A stretch of DNA of 64,000 nucleotides from Amycolatopsis thermophila (GCF_030814215.1 NZ_JAUSUT010000001.1:3906001-3970000), one strand, 5' to 3'. Positions 20,921-29,718 are shown, numbered from the stretch's first letter. The notes: generated by a model not told the origin, from the sequence alone. Program-made: numbers and translations.

Positions 20921-21898
20921 GTGGTGGGCGTGCGGCTGGCGGCGGGACTGCTGATCGCGCTGGCCGTGGGGGCGCAGGCGGGCGGCTGGTGGCTGCTCGG
21001 CGGAGCCGTGGTCGCGGCGCTGCTGGCGTGGTCCGCGCCGGAGCCGCCCGGCCTGGCGCCGAACCCCGCTCGCCTGCTGGCGTCGGCCCGGCTGGTGTCG
21101 CGGCTGACGCTGGTGCCGGTGTGCGCGGCGGCGTTCGCCGCCTACCTGTTCCCGCGGCAGCCGCTCGCCGGCGCGGCCGTCGCGCTGGTGGTCACCGCCG
21201 CGGACGCGGCCGGACTGCGACTGGCGCGCTACGCCCGCGCGTGGCTGCTGGGCATCCTGCTGGTGGCCGGTGCCGGGTTCGTGGTGTTGTGCTTCGCGAT
21301 CGACCCGGCCCAGCCGGTCACCGCCCCGGAGGGCACGATCGGCGGGCTGTTCGCCTCCGCCGCGGTCGTGTTCCCGTTGCTGCCGCGCGGGAAGCCGGCG
21401 TGGCTCGCCGGCTCGGCAGCGGCCGTCCTGGCCGTCGGGGCGGGCGCGCTGTACCAGCTCGGGCCGGTGCGGCTCGCGTTGTCCGGGGTGCCGGTGCGGG
21501 ACGCGCTCGCCGCGCTGGACGGGCAGGTGCTCGATCCGTTGCTGGGCGGCGTGGTCGTCCTGTCCACTGTGCCCGCCGCGCTGCTCGCGATGCGCGAGAC
21601 GCGCGCGGAGCTGGCCTGGCCGCGGGCTTCCGTCGCTTGTGGACTCGTGGCCGCCGTCGTGGCGGTGGTGCTCGATCCGGACCAGGCGCTGCTGCTGGCC
21701 GCCGCGGCCGCGCTGGCCGAGGTGCTGGTGACCGCGGTGCTGTCGATGATCGCAGGCATCACCGTGCGCGCGGTGATCGCCGCGGTACTGGCCGTGACCC
21801 TGCTGGCCTGGCTGCCGCCGCTCTATCTACTGGGGACGGTCGTGGCGGTCGCCGCCGGCGCCGCCCTCACGCGACGATCAGGAACGCCAGCAGCGTGA
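20921..21898 (+). CDS. Hypothetical polytopic membrane protein
   Basis: 325-aa very hydrophobic protein with roughly ten predicted transmembrane helices and short loops; family not recognised. A GTG is chosen at 20921, with GTGs at 20924 and 20930 also in frame; GGGAGAGG lies immediately upstream. Small clusters such as RLARYARAW and LPRGKPAW mark cytoplasmic loops. No transporter signature was seen. It is divergent from pepA and overlaps the convergent small membrane-protein gene by 32 bases at its 3' end. It could be a conserved actinobacterial integral membrane protein. Confidence 0.65.
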   Translation: MVGVRLAAGLLIALAVGAQAGGWWLLGGAVVAALLAWSAPEPPGLAPNPARLLASARLVSRLTLVPVCAAAFAAYLFPRQPLAGAAVALVVTAADAAGLRLARYARAWLLGILLVAGAGFVVLCFAIDPAQPVTAPEGTIGGLFASAAVVFPLLPRGKPAWLAGSAAAVLAVGAGALYQLGPVRLALSGVPVRDALAALDGQVLDPLLGGVVVLSTVPAALLAMRETRAELAWPRASVACGLVAAVVAVVLDPDQALLLAAAAALAEVLVTAVLSMIAGITVRAVIAAVLAVTLLAWLPPLYLLGTVVAVAAGAALTRRSGTPAA

Positions 21899-22175
21899 TC
21901 GCGGCGGTCACGACGGCGAGGATGACCACCGACTTCGTCGGCAGATCGCGCGGAAAGGCCTTCTTGTCGTGGAGGCTGCGCCACCACACGACGCCGAAGA
22001 CGGCGCCCACCAGGCCGATGATGCCGCCGAACACGCCGAGCAGGGCGTAGCCGAGCAGCATCAGCTCGCCGGCGGCGAAGGTCAGCAGGCCGGCGGCGAG
22101 GAAGGTGCGGACGTCGGAGGCGGGGCCCGCGGACACCGAGTTCGGGGTCGCGCGCTGCGGCGTGTTGGCGGTCAC
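21867..22175 (-). CDS. Small hypothetical membrane protein
   Basis: 102-aa protein with a hydrophilic N-terminus (about 20 residues) and three hydrophobic stretches (around residues 27-45, 50-62 and 82-101), the last reaching the C-terminus. The GTG start has no Shine-Dalgarno but has TACCAT six bases upstream, fitting the leaderless pattern. It is divergent from ilvE, whose own -10-like box lies about 40 bases away. Its 3' end overlaps the convergent membrane gene by 32 bases. Function unknown. Confidence 0.65.
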   Translation of the reverse strand: MTANTPQRATPNSVSAGPASDVRTFLAAGLLTFAAGELMLLGYALLGVFGGIIGLVGAVFGVVWWRSLHDKKAFPRDLPTKSVVILAVVTAAITLLAFLIVA

Positions 22176-22235
22176 CCCGCCATGGTAGGGGAGACGGCGA
22201 TTCTCGGACGTCCAACTAACAGTTATCCTGGTCGA

Positions 22236-23339
22236 ATGACGACCACGTTGCCCTTCACCCGTACCCCGCACCCGTCTCCCGCTTCGGCGGAGCGCGTAGC
22301 CGAGGTACTGGCGAAGCCGGGCTTCGGGACGTTCTTCACCGACCACATGGTTTCGATCCGCTACAGCAAGGACCGCGGCTGGTACGACGCGGGCGTCGGC
22401 CCGTACGAGCCGATCACGCTCGACCCGGCCACCTCGGTGCTGCACTACGCGCAAGCGATCTTCGAGGGGCTCAAGGCCTACCGGCAGCCGGACGGGTCCA
22501 TCGCGGCCTTCCGCCCGGACGCCAACGCGGCCCGCTTCCGCCGTTCGGCGGCTCGGATCGCGATGCCGGAGCTGCCCGAGGAGCTGTTCCTCGGCTCGCT
22601 GCAGGAGCTGGTCGCGGTCGACGGCCGCTGGGTGCCCACCAACCCGGGCGACTCGCTGTACCTGCGGCCGTTCATGATCTCCACCTCGGTGGGGCTCGGC
22701 GTGAACGCGCCCGCCAGCGAGTACCTGTACCTGGTGATCGCCTCGCCGGCCGGCTCGTACTTCACCGGCGGCGTCAAGCCGGTGAGCGTGTGGCTGTCCA
22801 CCGAGTACGTCCGGGCGGCCCCCGGTGGTACCGGTGCGGCGAAGTTCGCCGGCAACTACGCGGCGTCCTTCGTGGCCCAGTCGCAGGCCGTCGAGCGAGG
22901 CTGCGACCAGGTGGTGTGGCTGGACGCGGTGGAGCGCCGCTACGTCGAGGAAATGGGCGGCATGAACCTGTTCTTCGTGTTCGGCTCGGGCTCGGACGCC
23001 CGGATCGTCACGCCGGAACTGTCGGGTTCGCTGCTGGCCGGCGTGACGCGCGACTCGCTGCTCAAGCTGGCCGCCGACCACGGCCTGTCCATCGAGGAGC
23101 GTCGCATCTCCACCGACGAGTGGGAGAAGTCGGCCGCCTCGGGTGAGCTGACCGAGGTGTTCGCGTGCGGCACCGCGGCGGTCATCACGCCGGTGGGCCG
23201 GGTCAAGCACGCGGGCGGCGAGTTCACCATCGCGGGCGGCGAGCCCGGCGAGGTGACGATGAAGCTGCGCGCCGAGCTGACCGGCATCCAGGAGGGCACG
23301 CGCCCCGACCCGCACGGCTGGATGCACAAGCTCTCCTGA
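22236..23339 (+). CDS. ilvE: Branched-chain amino-acid aminotransferase
   Basis: PLP enzyme of fold type IV interconverting Leu/Ile/Val and their 2-oxo acids. 367 aa, matching the long actinobacterial/mitochondrial type. The PLP lysine is in [15 protein letters not shown] (near residue 205), with the usual [11 protein letters not shown] and [11 protein letters not shown] motifs. The ATG has no Shine-Dalgarno. TATCCT at 22224-22229 lies six bases upstream, suggesting a leaderless mRNA. A strong terminator follows. It stands alone as a single-gene unit. Confidence 0.96.
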   Translation: MTTTLPFTRTPHPSPASAERVAEVLAKPGFGTFFTDHMVSIRYSKDRGWYDAGVGPYEPITLDPATSVLHYAQAIFEGLKAYRQPDGSIAAFRPDANAARFRRSAARIAMPELPEELFLGSLQELVAVDGRWVPTNPGDSLYLRPFMISTSVGLGVNAPASEYLYLVIASPAGSYFTGGVKPVSVWLSTEYVRAAPGGTGAAKFAGNYAASFVAQSQAVERGCDQVVWLDAVERRYVEEMGGMNLFFVFGSGSDARIVTPELSGSLLAGVTRDSLLKLAADHGLSIEERRISTDEWEKSAASGELTEVFACGTAAVITPVGRVKHAGGEFTIAGGEPGEVTMKLRAELTGIQEGTRPDPHGWMHKLS

Positions 23340-23354
23340 CCACCTCGTCCGTGA

Positions 23355-23393
23355 GGCCACCCCGCCGGTTCGTCCGGCGGGGTGGCCCTTTTT
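23355..23393 (+). terminator. Intrinsic terminator after ilvE
   Basis: Perfect 14-bp stem (GGCCACCCCGCCGG / complement), a TTCGT loop, then CTTTTT. This is the clearest rho-independent terminator in the window. Its T-run reaches the stop codon of the convergent MerR gene. Confidence 0.92.
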
Positions 23394-24115
23394 CAGGACG
23401 CGGCGTTCGCGCGCCGGATGAAGTCCAGCTGCTCCGGCGACGGGCCGCCGTGCTCCCGCCGGATCCGCTCGCTGTTGTCGGCCTGCATGCGGTAGAGCGA
23501 GTCCCGGAGGCCGGGGTCACCGCCGTGGAACGCCTCCAGCAGCGACATCCACTCGGCCGCGAGCGCCCGCCCGGCGGTCGAAGCCGGGTCGGTCCCCGTG
23601 TCGATCGCCCGCTGCACCCGCGGGATCAGGTCCTGCCACTTCCGCTGGACGTCCTCCTGCCCGCCGAGCCGCGACCGGCGCTCGGCCAGTTCGGCCAGCT
23701 GGGCCTCGCTGAAGTACTGCTTCACCGTCTCGTCCACGGTGGTCACCTCCCGGATCAGAGCCAGGAAGTCGGTGACGCCGACCCCGTCGTCCAGGGTCGC
23801 GAGCATCGTGGTGAGGTGCGCGTGCAGGGTGCGTATCGCCACCAGCTGCCGGTCCAGGTGCTCCCGGTGCCGCGTCAGCAGCTCGCCGAGACCGGACGTG
23901 CCGGCGAGTGCGGCGCCGATGTCCTCGAGCGGCAGGCCCAGTTGGCGCAGGGCGAGCACCGCGTACAACCGCCGGACGTCGGACTCGTCGTAGAGCCGGT
24001 GCCCGGAGGCCGTCCGCCCGGAGGGGCGCACGAGCCCCACGTGGTCGTAGTGGTGCAACGTCCGCACGGTCAGACCGGTCGCCTTCGCCAGCTCGCCGAC
24101 CTTGTGGCTCGTCAT
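23393..24115 (-). CDS. MerR-family regulator with TipAS-type ligand domain
   Basis: 240-aa transcription regulator. The N-terminal MerR winged helix (KVGELAKATGLTVRTLHHYDHVGLV, residues ~4-30) is followed by a dimerisation coiled coil around residues 75-115. The C-terminal TipAS-like antibiotic-sensing domain contains YFSEAQLAEL and the WQDLIP region. TipA-class proteins activate their own promoter on binding thiopeptides or other drugs. ATG 24115 is favoured by an AGGTGA six bases upstream; GTG 24124 is the alternative. No obvious target gene is adjacent, as cobT lies on the same strand downstream of neither. Confidence 0.88.
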   Translation of the reverse strand: MTSHKVGELAKATGLTVRTLHHYDHVGLVRPSGRTASGHRLYDESDVRRLYAVLALRQLGLPLEDIGAALAGTSGLGELLTRHREHLDRQLVAIRTLHAHLTTMLATLDDGVGVTDFLALIREVTTVDETVKQYFSEAQLAELAERRSRLGGQEDVQRKWQDLIPRVQRAIDTGTDPASTAGRALAAEWMSLLEAFHGGDPGLRDSLYRMQADNSERIRREHGGPSPEQLDFIRRANAAS

Positions 24116-24186
24116 GCCGTTCACCTACTTCCACCAGCGCTCGTGCGCCGGTGAGAACGACGCTATGACCTGACGCGACGTGAGGA

Positions 24187-25230
24187 TCAAGCCCGCGGTG
24201 GGGTGACCGCGGCCACCTCGTAGGTGGGCAGGTCCGTCAGCAGCCGGGCGGCCGTGACCAGCAGGGGCAGCGCCGTGGCCGCACCGGTGCCGTCGCCGAG
24301 ACGGAGGCCCAGGTCGACGATCGGCTTCAGGTCGAGGTGCTCCAGCACCATCCGGTGCGCGGGTTCGGCGTCCGCGTGGGCGGCCTGCCACCACGAGCGC
24401 GCACCCGGCGCCAGTTCCTCGGCCACCAGGGCGGCGGCCCCCACGGCGAGCCCGTCGAGCAGCACCGGTGTCCGGCGCACGGCGGCCTGCGCGAGGAACC
24501 CGGTCAGCGCGGCCAGATCCGCCCCGCCCGCCGTGCGCAGCAGCGCGACCGGGTCGGGCAGCACCGCGCGGGCCCGGCGCAGCGCGTCGCGGACCGCGAC
24601 GGCCTTGCGCATCCAGCCGCGGTCGTCGATGCCGGAACCGCGGCCCACCACGGCGACCGGTTCGGCCCCGGTCAACGCCGCGACCAGCACCGCGGCCGGG
24701 GTGGTCGCGCCGACGCCGACGCTGCCCGCCACGAGCAGGTCGGCGCCCTGGTCCACCTCCGCGTCGGCGATCGCCGCGCCGGCCCGGAGCGCGGCCGCGA
24801 CCTCGTCGTCGGTGAGCGCGTCCTCGACGTCGATGGACCCGGAGCCGGCGCGCACCTTGTACTCGGCGACCGGCGTCTCGCCATTGACGGCGATGTCGAC
24901 CACGCGCAGACCGGCGTCGGCGACCGACGCGGCGACGGCGACCGGCCCGAGGCCCTTGAGCAGGTTGTCCACCAGCTGGCCGGTGACCTCCGGCCGGTGG
25001 GCGGAGACGCCCTTCGCGGCGATGCCGTGGTCCCCGGCGAACACGATCACCCGCGGCCGCTGGAACCGGCGCGGCGGCACCTGGCCCTGGCAGGCGGCGA
25101 CCCACGCGCCGAGCACCTCCAGCTCACCCAGCGAGCCGGCCGGCTTGATCAGCTCCGCGTGCCGCCGCAACGCCCCGGCGCGGGCGGGTTCGTCGGGGTG
25201 GGGGACATCGGCGAACGACACGTCAGTCAC
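24187..25230 (-). CDS. cobT: Nicotinate-nucleotide--dimethylbenzimidazole phosphoribosyltransferase
   Basis: Activates dimethylbenzimidazole to alpha-ribazole phosphate for the lower ligand of cobalamin. 347 aa; typical [10 protein letters not shown] near residue 29, [16 protein letters not shown] near 70, and GVGATTPAA. The C-terminal catalytic segment reads [10 protein letters not shown]: residue 313 is Asp, where the characterised Salmonella enzyme has its catalytic Glu (LGEGxGA). The GTG start has TAGGTT six bases upstream and no Shine-Dalgarno, so it is probably leaderless. No other cobalamin genes are in the window. The Asp swap is conservative, but activity should be considered unproven. 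Confidence 0.92.
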   Translation of the reverse strand: MTDVSFADVPHPDEPARAGALRRHAELIKPAGSLGELEVLGAWVAACQGQVPPRRFQRPRVIVFAGDHGIAAKGVSAHRPEVTGQLVDNLLKGLGPVAVAASVADAGLRVVDIAVNGETPVAEYKVRAGSGSIDVEDALTDDEVAAALRAGAAIADAEVDQGADLLVAGSVGVGATTPAAVLVAALTGAEPVAVVGRGSGIDDRGWMRKAVAVRDALRRARAVLPDPVALLRTAGGADLAALTGFLAQAAVRRTPVLLDGLAVGAAALVAEELAPGARSWWQAAHADAEPAHRMVLEHLDLKPIVDLGLRLGDGTGAATALPLLVTAARLLTDLPTYEVAAVTPPRA

Positions 25231-25245
25231 CGCGCCAACCTATCG

Positions 25246-26235
25246 TCAGCCCGCCCGGGCGGTCAGGCGCGGATCGTCCTCGACGACACCCAGCAGGACC
25301 GAGTCGACCTCGGTCAGCAGATCGGCGTCCAGCTTCACACCGGCCGCCTTGACGTTCTCGTGCACCTGCTCCGGACGCGAGGCGCCGACGATCGCGGAGG
25401 CGACGTTCGGGTTCTGCAGCACCCACGCCACCGCCAGCTGCGCCAGGGTCAGGCCGGCCTGGTCGGCCAGCGGCTGCAGGCGCACCACGCGCTCGAGGAC
25501 CTCGTCGCGCAGGAACCGCTGCACGAACCGCGAGCCGTTCTCGTCCGTCGCGCGGGACCCGGCGGGCGGCGGCTGGCCCGGCTTGTACTTGCCGGTGAGC
25601 ACCCCCTGCGCGATCGGGGACCAGACGATCTGGCTCAGCCCTTCGCGCTCGCTGGCGGGGATCACCTGCGGCTCGATGACGCGCCAGAGCATGTTGTACT
25701 GCGGCTGGTTCGAGACGAACGGGATGCGCAGTTCACGGGCGAGGGCGGCGCCGCGGGTGATTTCCTCGGCGTTCCACTCGGACACGCCGATGTAGAGGAC
25801 CTTGCCCTGGCGGACGAGGTCCGCGAAGGCCGACATGGTCTCCTCGAGCGGCACGGTCGGGTCGAAGCGGTGTGCCTGGTAGAGGTCGATGTGGTCGGTC
25901 TGCAGCCGCTCCAGCGACGCGTGGCAGGACTCGAGGATGTGCTTGCGGCCGAGGCCGCGGTCGTTGGGGCCGCCGGGCCCGGTGGGCCAGAAGACCTTGG
26001 TGCAGATCTCCAGGCTCTCGCGCCGCTGGCCGGCGAGACCACGTCCGAGAACCGACTCGGCAGCCGTGTTGGCGTACACGTCGGCCGTGTCGAACGTGGT
26101 GATCCCCGCGTCCAGCGCGGCCTTGATGCAGGCCTGGGCCTGGTCCTCCTCGATCTGGGAACCGTGGGTGAGCCAGTTGCCGTAGGCGATCTCACTGACG
26201 GACAGGCCACTGCGGCCGAGGCGGCGAAATTCCAT
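25246..26235 (-). CDS. Aldo/keto reductase (Kv-beta-like)
   Basis: NADPH-dependent TIM-barrel reductase, 329 aa. The catalytic tetrad is visible as Asp in TTFDTADVYANT, Tyr in the same segment, Lys in EICTKVFWP and His in LYQAHRFD. The C-terminal cofactor region is IVGASRPEQV. The Kv-channel beta-subunit-like subgroup is suggested by QYNMLWR. The ATG is preceded at seven bases by TACGCT and no Shine-Dalgarno (leaderless). Upstream lies a rearranged tract holding pieces of a second copy of this gene, 97% identical over the longer piece. This copy is intact. Confidence 0.93.
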   Translation of the reverse strand: MEFRRLGRSGLSVSEIAYGNWLTHGSQIEEDQAQACIKAALDAGITTFDTADVYANTAAESVLGRGLAGQRRESLEICTKVFWPTGPGGPNDRGLGRKHILESCHASLERLQTDHIDLYQAHRFDPTVPLEETMSAFADLVRQGKVLYIGVSEWNAEEITRGAALARELRIPFVSNQPQYNMLWRVIEPQVIPASEREGLSQIVWSPIAQGVLTGKYKPGQPPPAGSRATDENGSRFVQRFLRDEVLERVVRLQPLADQAGLTLAQLAVAWVLQNPNVASAIVGASRPEQVHENVKAAGVKLDADLLTEVDSVLLGVVEDDPRLTARAG

Positions 26236-26244
26236 GGACGGCAG

Positions 26245-26291
26245 CGTACCCGGAAATAATTCGCGTTGCTAACGACCTGACGTCGCTCCAG
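26245..26291. repeat. Direct repeat, copy 1 (spacer upstream of the intact reductase)
   Basis: 47-bp sequence starting CGTACCCGGAAATAATTCG and ending in CGCTCCAG. It recurs at 27313-27359 with one mismatch. Here it runs straight into an internal fragment of the reductase gene through the shared 8-mer CGCTCCAG (26284-26291). Confidence 0.95.
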
Positions 26292-26462
26292 CGACGCGTG
26301 GCAGCACTCGAGGATGTGCTTGCGGCCGAGGCCGCGGTCGTTGGGGCCGCCGGGCCCGGTGGGCCAGAAGACCTTGGTGCAGATCTCCAGACTCTCGCGC
26401 CGCTGACCGGGCACGCTCATCGGATGGCGCTGAGCTCCTGACGGCTTTGCGTTCGAGCGATC

Positions 26463-26745
26463 GTGTCAGAGCAGCTGAAAGCTATGGGTGCTCAGGTCCA
26501 GCGGATGCTGGATGCGGCGCGAGCCGGCGGTTGGGCCGTCGACGAGGAGACCGGCTCGCATCTCCGGCGAGCGCCGAAGTTCGGCACTGATCACTACGCG
26601 CAGTTGGCCGCCGACCATTTTCTGCAAGCGATGGATGCTCGTGCACAATTTGGACAGCCTCGTACAGGCGATTGACGAGGCGGTCGCTCGGTACGATGCG
26701 TCCGACGAGGCCGCGACGAAGTACCTTGGGAAGTTCGAGGACTGA
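26463..26745 (+). pseudogene. Frameshifted small ESX-associated-type protein gene
   Basis: From a GTG, one frame reads MSEQLKAMGAQVQRMLDAAR and on to LAADHFLQAMD, then ends at a TGA at 26673-26675. The next frame continues with LVHNLDSLVQAIDEAVARYD and DEAATKYLGKFED to a stop at 26743-26745. Together the halves resemble the small helical proteins that precede DUF3558 lipoproteins in Amycolatopsis-type genomes. A frameshift near 26640 and probably a missing internal segment (after ETGSHLRRA) make it a pseudogene. The family link is from memory of such gene pairs. Confidence 0.6.
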
Positions 26746-27216
26746 GGCTGCACCTCGACGGTCGCAGGTGCGCCCTCGCCTGCTCCTCGATCGTCCCTGG
26801 CGCCTTCGTCCGCAGCGGGTCAGGATGCGTTCGCGGGTATGAACGCCTGTCAGGTTCTCGATCAACTCAATGCTGGACGAGGGTTCGAGCCGGGCCGGAA
26901 CATCAGCAAGCGCAACGAGTGCACGGCTTCCAAATACGAATATGGTGCGAACGGCCTGGCGCTGGATCCGGTCCAAGGGCTCGCGGAATTCCGGCAAACC
27001 GATCCAGGTGCCACCGAGATGAGCATCAACGGCCGGAACGCTCTTGAGGCCTTTGGTGAGATCGGTGGATGCGCCATTGCGGTCGAGGTTGGCCCTCATG
27101 CGCGCGCTGTGATCAACGTCAATATGGCTTCTCCCCGGAACAATCCGCAGGCGTGTCCGGATGCTCGGGAGCTGGCCGAGCGGGTGGAACCGTTACTTCC
27201 GAAAGTGCCTGCCTGA
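26746..27216 (+). pseudogene. DUF3558-like lipoprotein remnant lacking its signal peptide
   Basis: The frame directly after the previous stop reads GCTSTVAGAPSPAP, as in a mature lipoprotein beginning at its lipobox Cys with an Ala/Pro/Ser linker. It then continues into a DUF3558-type body (NACQVLDQLNAG, KRNECTASKYEYG, IGGCAIAVEVG, ACPDARELAERVEPLLPK) with four spaced cysteines. There is no signal peptide and no start codon before ATG 26839, which would give a 125-aa cytosolic protein. The likely cause is a deletion joining the 3' end of the first gene to the lipobox. It could still be expressed from ATG 26839, but not exported normally. Confidence 0.6.
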
Positions 27217-27312
27217 CCCGGACCGCCGGTTGTTGCTGTTACACGTCGGCTGTGTCGAACGTGGTGATCCCCACGTTCAGCGCGGCCTCGATGCAGGCCT
27301 GGGCTCGCTCGG

Positions 27313-27359
27313 CGTACCCGGAAATAATTCGTGTTGCTAACGACCTGACGTCGCTCCAG
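27313..27359. repeat. Direct repeat, copy 2 (overlaps the HxlR gene 3' end)
   Basis: Near-identical to 26245-26291 (one C/T difference). It contains the last codons and the stop of the HxlR-type gene, so this copy marks the original junction between that gene and the reductase promoter. Confidence 0.95.
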
Positions 27360-27786
27360 AAGGCTCGTCCCTGCGCACGAGTTCCACGTCCTGCGTCCGG
27401 ACGGGCTCGCCGCAGTGGGCGCACACCGTCTGCGGGTGCAGCTCCTGCCCGCAGCTGTGCCGCCACACCGTCGGCGGCTCGCCTTCCGTCACGTACCGGT
27501 CGCCCCACTCCATCAGGGTCAACAGGACCCCGTGCAGCGCCCGCCCGGCGTCGGTCAGCAGGTACTCGTAGCGCGGCGGGTGGTCCTCGTACCGGCGCCG
27601 CTCCAGCAGGCCCGTCTCGACGAGCTTGCGCAGCCGCGCGGTGAGGATGTCCCGGCTCGCGCCCGTGTTGCGCACGATCTGGTCGAACCGGTGCACGCCG
27701 AAGAACACCTCCCGCAGCGCGAGCAGGCTCCAGCGTTCGCCGACCACGGCGAGGGCGTTGGCGATCGAACACTGCCGGGGAGCCAT
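27337..27786 (-). CDS. HxlR-family transcriptional regulator
   Basis: 149-aa winged-helix regulator of the HxlR type. It opens with CSIANALAVVGERWSLLALR, where the conserved Cys/Trp region is followed by the recognition area FDQIVRNTGASRDILTARL and the wing around YEDHPPRYEYLLTDAG. A C-terminal tail has two CxxC-like Cys (CGQELHPQTVCAHCG), suggesting metal or redox sensing. The start is set by AGGAGG seven bases before ATG; upstream codons belong to the divergent promoter. It is divergent from the thiolase gene, with palindromes between them. Its final residues lie inside the duplicated 47-bp repeat. Confidence 0.9.
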   Translation of the reverse strand: MAPRQCSIANALAVVGERWSLLALREVFFGVHRFDQIVRNTGASRDILTARLRKLVETGLLERRRYEDHPPRYEYLLTDAGRALHGVLLTLMEWGDRYVTEGEPPTVWRHSCGQELHPQTVCAHCGEPVRTQDVELVRRDEPSGATSGR

Positions 27787-27830
27787 CGGCGCGCCTCCTG
27801 GGTTACTCGCCGGTACGAACCGTCTTGATT

Positions 27831-27869
27831 TCCAACTTACCAGGTGGGACAGTGGGTTGGAGAATCCAA
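27831..27869. promoter_or_regulatory. Operator-like inverted repeats between the HxlR and thiolase genes
   Basis: TCCAAC at 27831-27836 is inverted as GTTGGA at 27856-27861. The latter is also part of the perfect palindrome TTGGA-GAA-TCCAA (27857-27869), which lies just ahead of the thiolase Shine-Dalgarno. Position and symmetry suit binding of the dimeric HxlR protein controlling both genes. Confidence 0.55.
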
Positions 27870-27883
27870 CTAAGGAGGATGTC

Positions 27884-29065
27884 ATGCATGACGCGGTGAT
27901 CGTCGATGCGGTTCGCACCCCGATCGGCAAGGGCAAGCCGAACGGGTCACTGCACCCGGTTCACCCGGTGGAGTTGTTCGCCGGTGCCATCCGCGAGCTC
28001 GTCGACCGCACGGGCGTCGACCCGGCGCTGATCGACGACGTGATCGGCGGCAGCGTCGACCAGGTCGGCGAGCAGGCGATGAACACCACACGCTGGGCCG
28101 CCCTGTCCGCCGGCCTGCCCGACACGGTCCCGGCGACCACCGTCGACCGGCAGTGCGGCAGCAGCCAGCAGGCGGTGCACTTCGCCGCACAGGGTGTGCT
28201 CGCCGGGGCCTACGACATCGTCATCGCGGGCGGCGTGGAGTCGATGAGCCGCGTCCCGATGGGCTCGAACGTCCTGCCCGGCACCGACCCGTTCGGTCCC
28301 GGCATCGCCCGCCGCTTCCCCGACGGCCTGGTGCCGCAGGGCATCAGCGCCGAGCTGATCGCGGCGAAGTGGTCACTGAGCCGGGAGGCGCTCGACGAGT
28401 TCGCCTCCGAATCGCACCGGCGCGCGGCGCAGGCCACCGCGGACGGGCTGTTCGCGAACGAGATCGTCCCGGTGCGGGTGGGCGACCGGCTGGTCGGCGC
28501 GGACGAGTCGATCCGGCCGGGCACCAACCCCGAGGTGCTGGCCGGTCTGCGCCCGGCGTTCTACGACCCGGCGATGGCCGAGCGGTTCCCGCAGATCGCC
28601 TGGTCGGTCACCGCGGGCAACGCGAGCCCGATCAACGACGGCGCCTCGGCGGTGCTGATCACGTCGAGCGACACCGCGGCGCGGCTGGGCCTGACCCCGC
28701 GGGCGCGGCTGCACAGCTTCGCGGTCGCCGGATCCGACCCGCTGCTCATGCTCACCGCGATCATCCCGGCCACCGAGAAGGTGCTCAAGCGCGCCGGACT
28801 GGGGCTGGCGGACATCGACCTGTTCGAGGTCAACGAGGCCTTCGCCAGCGTGGTGCTCGCGTGGCTGCAGGAGACCGGCGCCGACCCGGCGAAGGTCAAC
28901 GTCAACGGCGGCGCGATCGCCATCGGCCACCCGCTCGGTGCGAGCGGCACCCGGCTGATGACGACGTTGGTCAACGCGATGGAACAGCGCGGGGCGCGTT
29001 ACGGCCTGCAGACCATGTGCGAAGCGGGCGGCCTCGCGAACGCGACGATCCTGGAACGCCTCTAG
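27884..29065 (+). CDS. Acetyl-CoA C-acyltransferase (thiolase)
   Basis: Thiolase-family enzyme, 393 aa, cleaving or forming 3-ketoacyl-CoA. The acylated Cys is in DRQCGSSQQAVHFAA (near residue 90). The catalytic His is in GHPLGASGTR, and the second Cys is in QTMCEAGG near the C-terminus, so both halves of the active site are intact. TAAGGAGGATGTC precedes the ATG. Expression is probably controlled by the divergent HxlR regulator. Substrate range (degradative FadA or biosynthetic) cannot be told. Its stop overlaps the convergent DUF3043 gene by four bases. Confidence 0.95.
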   Translation: MHDAVIVDAVRTPIGKGKPNGSLHPVHPVELFAGAIRELVDRTGVDPALIDDVIGGSVDQVGEQAMNTTRWAALSAGLPDTVPATTVDRQCGSSQQAVHFAAQGVLAGAYDIVIAGGVESMSRVPMGSNVLPGTDPFGPGIARRFPDGLVPQGISAELIAAKWSLSREALDEFASESHRRAAQATADGLFANEIVPVRVGDRLVGADESIRPGTNPEVLAGLRPAFYDPAMAERFPQIAWSVTAGNASPINDGASAVLITSSDTAARLGLTPRARLHSFAVAGSDPLLMLTAIIPATEKVLKRAGLGLADIDLFEVNEAFASVVLAWLQETGADPAKVNVNGGAIAIGHPLGASGTRLMTTLVNAMEQRGARYGLQTMCEAGGLANATILERL

Positions 29066-29718
29066 TTGACGGCTTCGCCCACCTTGACCCGCGGCTTCGG
29101 CATCCGGAGCTTGCGGATCTGGCTCGCCCGCACGAAGGCGTACCAGCCGATGGAACGGCCGCTGATGGTCTCCTTCGGGAACTTCGCGCGGGCGAGCCGG
29201 GCGATGCGGCGGCCGTTGAAGTAGCCCTCGATGGCCATCACGACCAGCGCGGCCATGCACAGCAGCGTGACGTACTGCTGGATCACCGGGAACGGCACCA
29301 GCAGGACGATGAACACCAGGATCGCCAGCGGCATGAACGCGCCGAGGAAGTGGCGGCGCGAGTCCACCAGGTCCCGCACGTACGCCTTGACCGGGCCGCG
29401 GTCGCGGGGCAGCAGGTAGCGGTCGTCGCCCGCGGCCATGCGCTCCTGGCGCTCCTTGGCCGCGCGGCGGCGCTCCTCCTTGCTCGCCGGGTTCGCCTTG
29501 CGCAGCTCCCGGTTGCGCTTCATCGCCTCCCGCATGGTCCTCGGCGGGGGAGCGACGGGGCCGCGGCGCTTGCCCTCGGCCTCCTTGCGCTTCGGCGTCG
29601 GCCTGCCCTTGCCCGGCGTGTAGCCCCGGGTGTGAGATTCGACGCTTTCGGCCACCTCGGCCGCCTCGATCTCGGGGCTGTCTTCGGTGGTCGTGCTGCT
29701 ACGACGGAGAAACCTCAC
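29062..29718 (-). CDS. DUF3043 membrane protein
   Basis: 218-aa actinobacterial protein. A long charged N-terminal part (residues ~1-120, Lys/Arg/Glu-rich, probably extended) is followed by two hydrophobic helices at ~125-165 and a basic C-terminal region (NGRRIARLARAKF...ISGRSIGWYAFVRASQIRKL split by a short loop). The fold matches the DUF3043 family, function unknown. GTG start with TAAGCT six bases upstream and no Shine-Dalgarno, hence leaderless. Divergent from erpA. Confidence 0.85.
   Translation of the reverse strand: MRFLRRSSTTTEDSPEIEAAEVAESVESHTRGYTPGKGRPTPKRKEAEGKRRGPVAPPPRTMREAMKRNRELRKANPASKEERRRAAKERQERMAAGDDRYLLPRDRGPVKAYVRDLVDSRRHFLGAFMPLAILVFIVLLVPFPVIQQYVTLLCMAALVVMAIEGYFNGRRIARLARAKFPKETISGRSIGWYAFVRASQIRKLRMPKPRVKVGEAVN

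Larger units (their letters stand above)
26284..27304 (-). pseudogene. Disrupted second copy of the aldo/keto reductase gene
   Basis: Two fragments of the neighbouring reductase gene in the original order and orientation. 26284-26410 matches 25907-26033 (127 bp, three mismatches). 27240-27304 matches 26075-26139 (65 bp, four mismatches). The 41 bp that should separate them are replaced by 829 bp (26411-27239) carrying two decayed small genes. About 105 bp covering the gene start are missing after the second fragment. The copy therefore cannot encode an enzyme. The layout indicates a tandem duplication followed by insertion and deletion. Confidence 0.9.
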
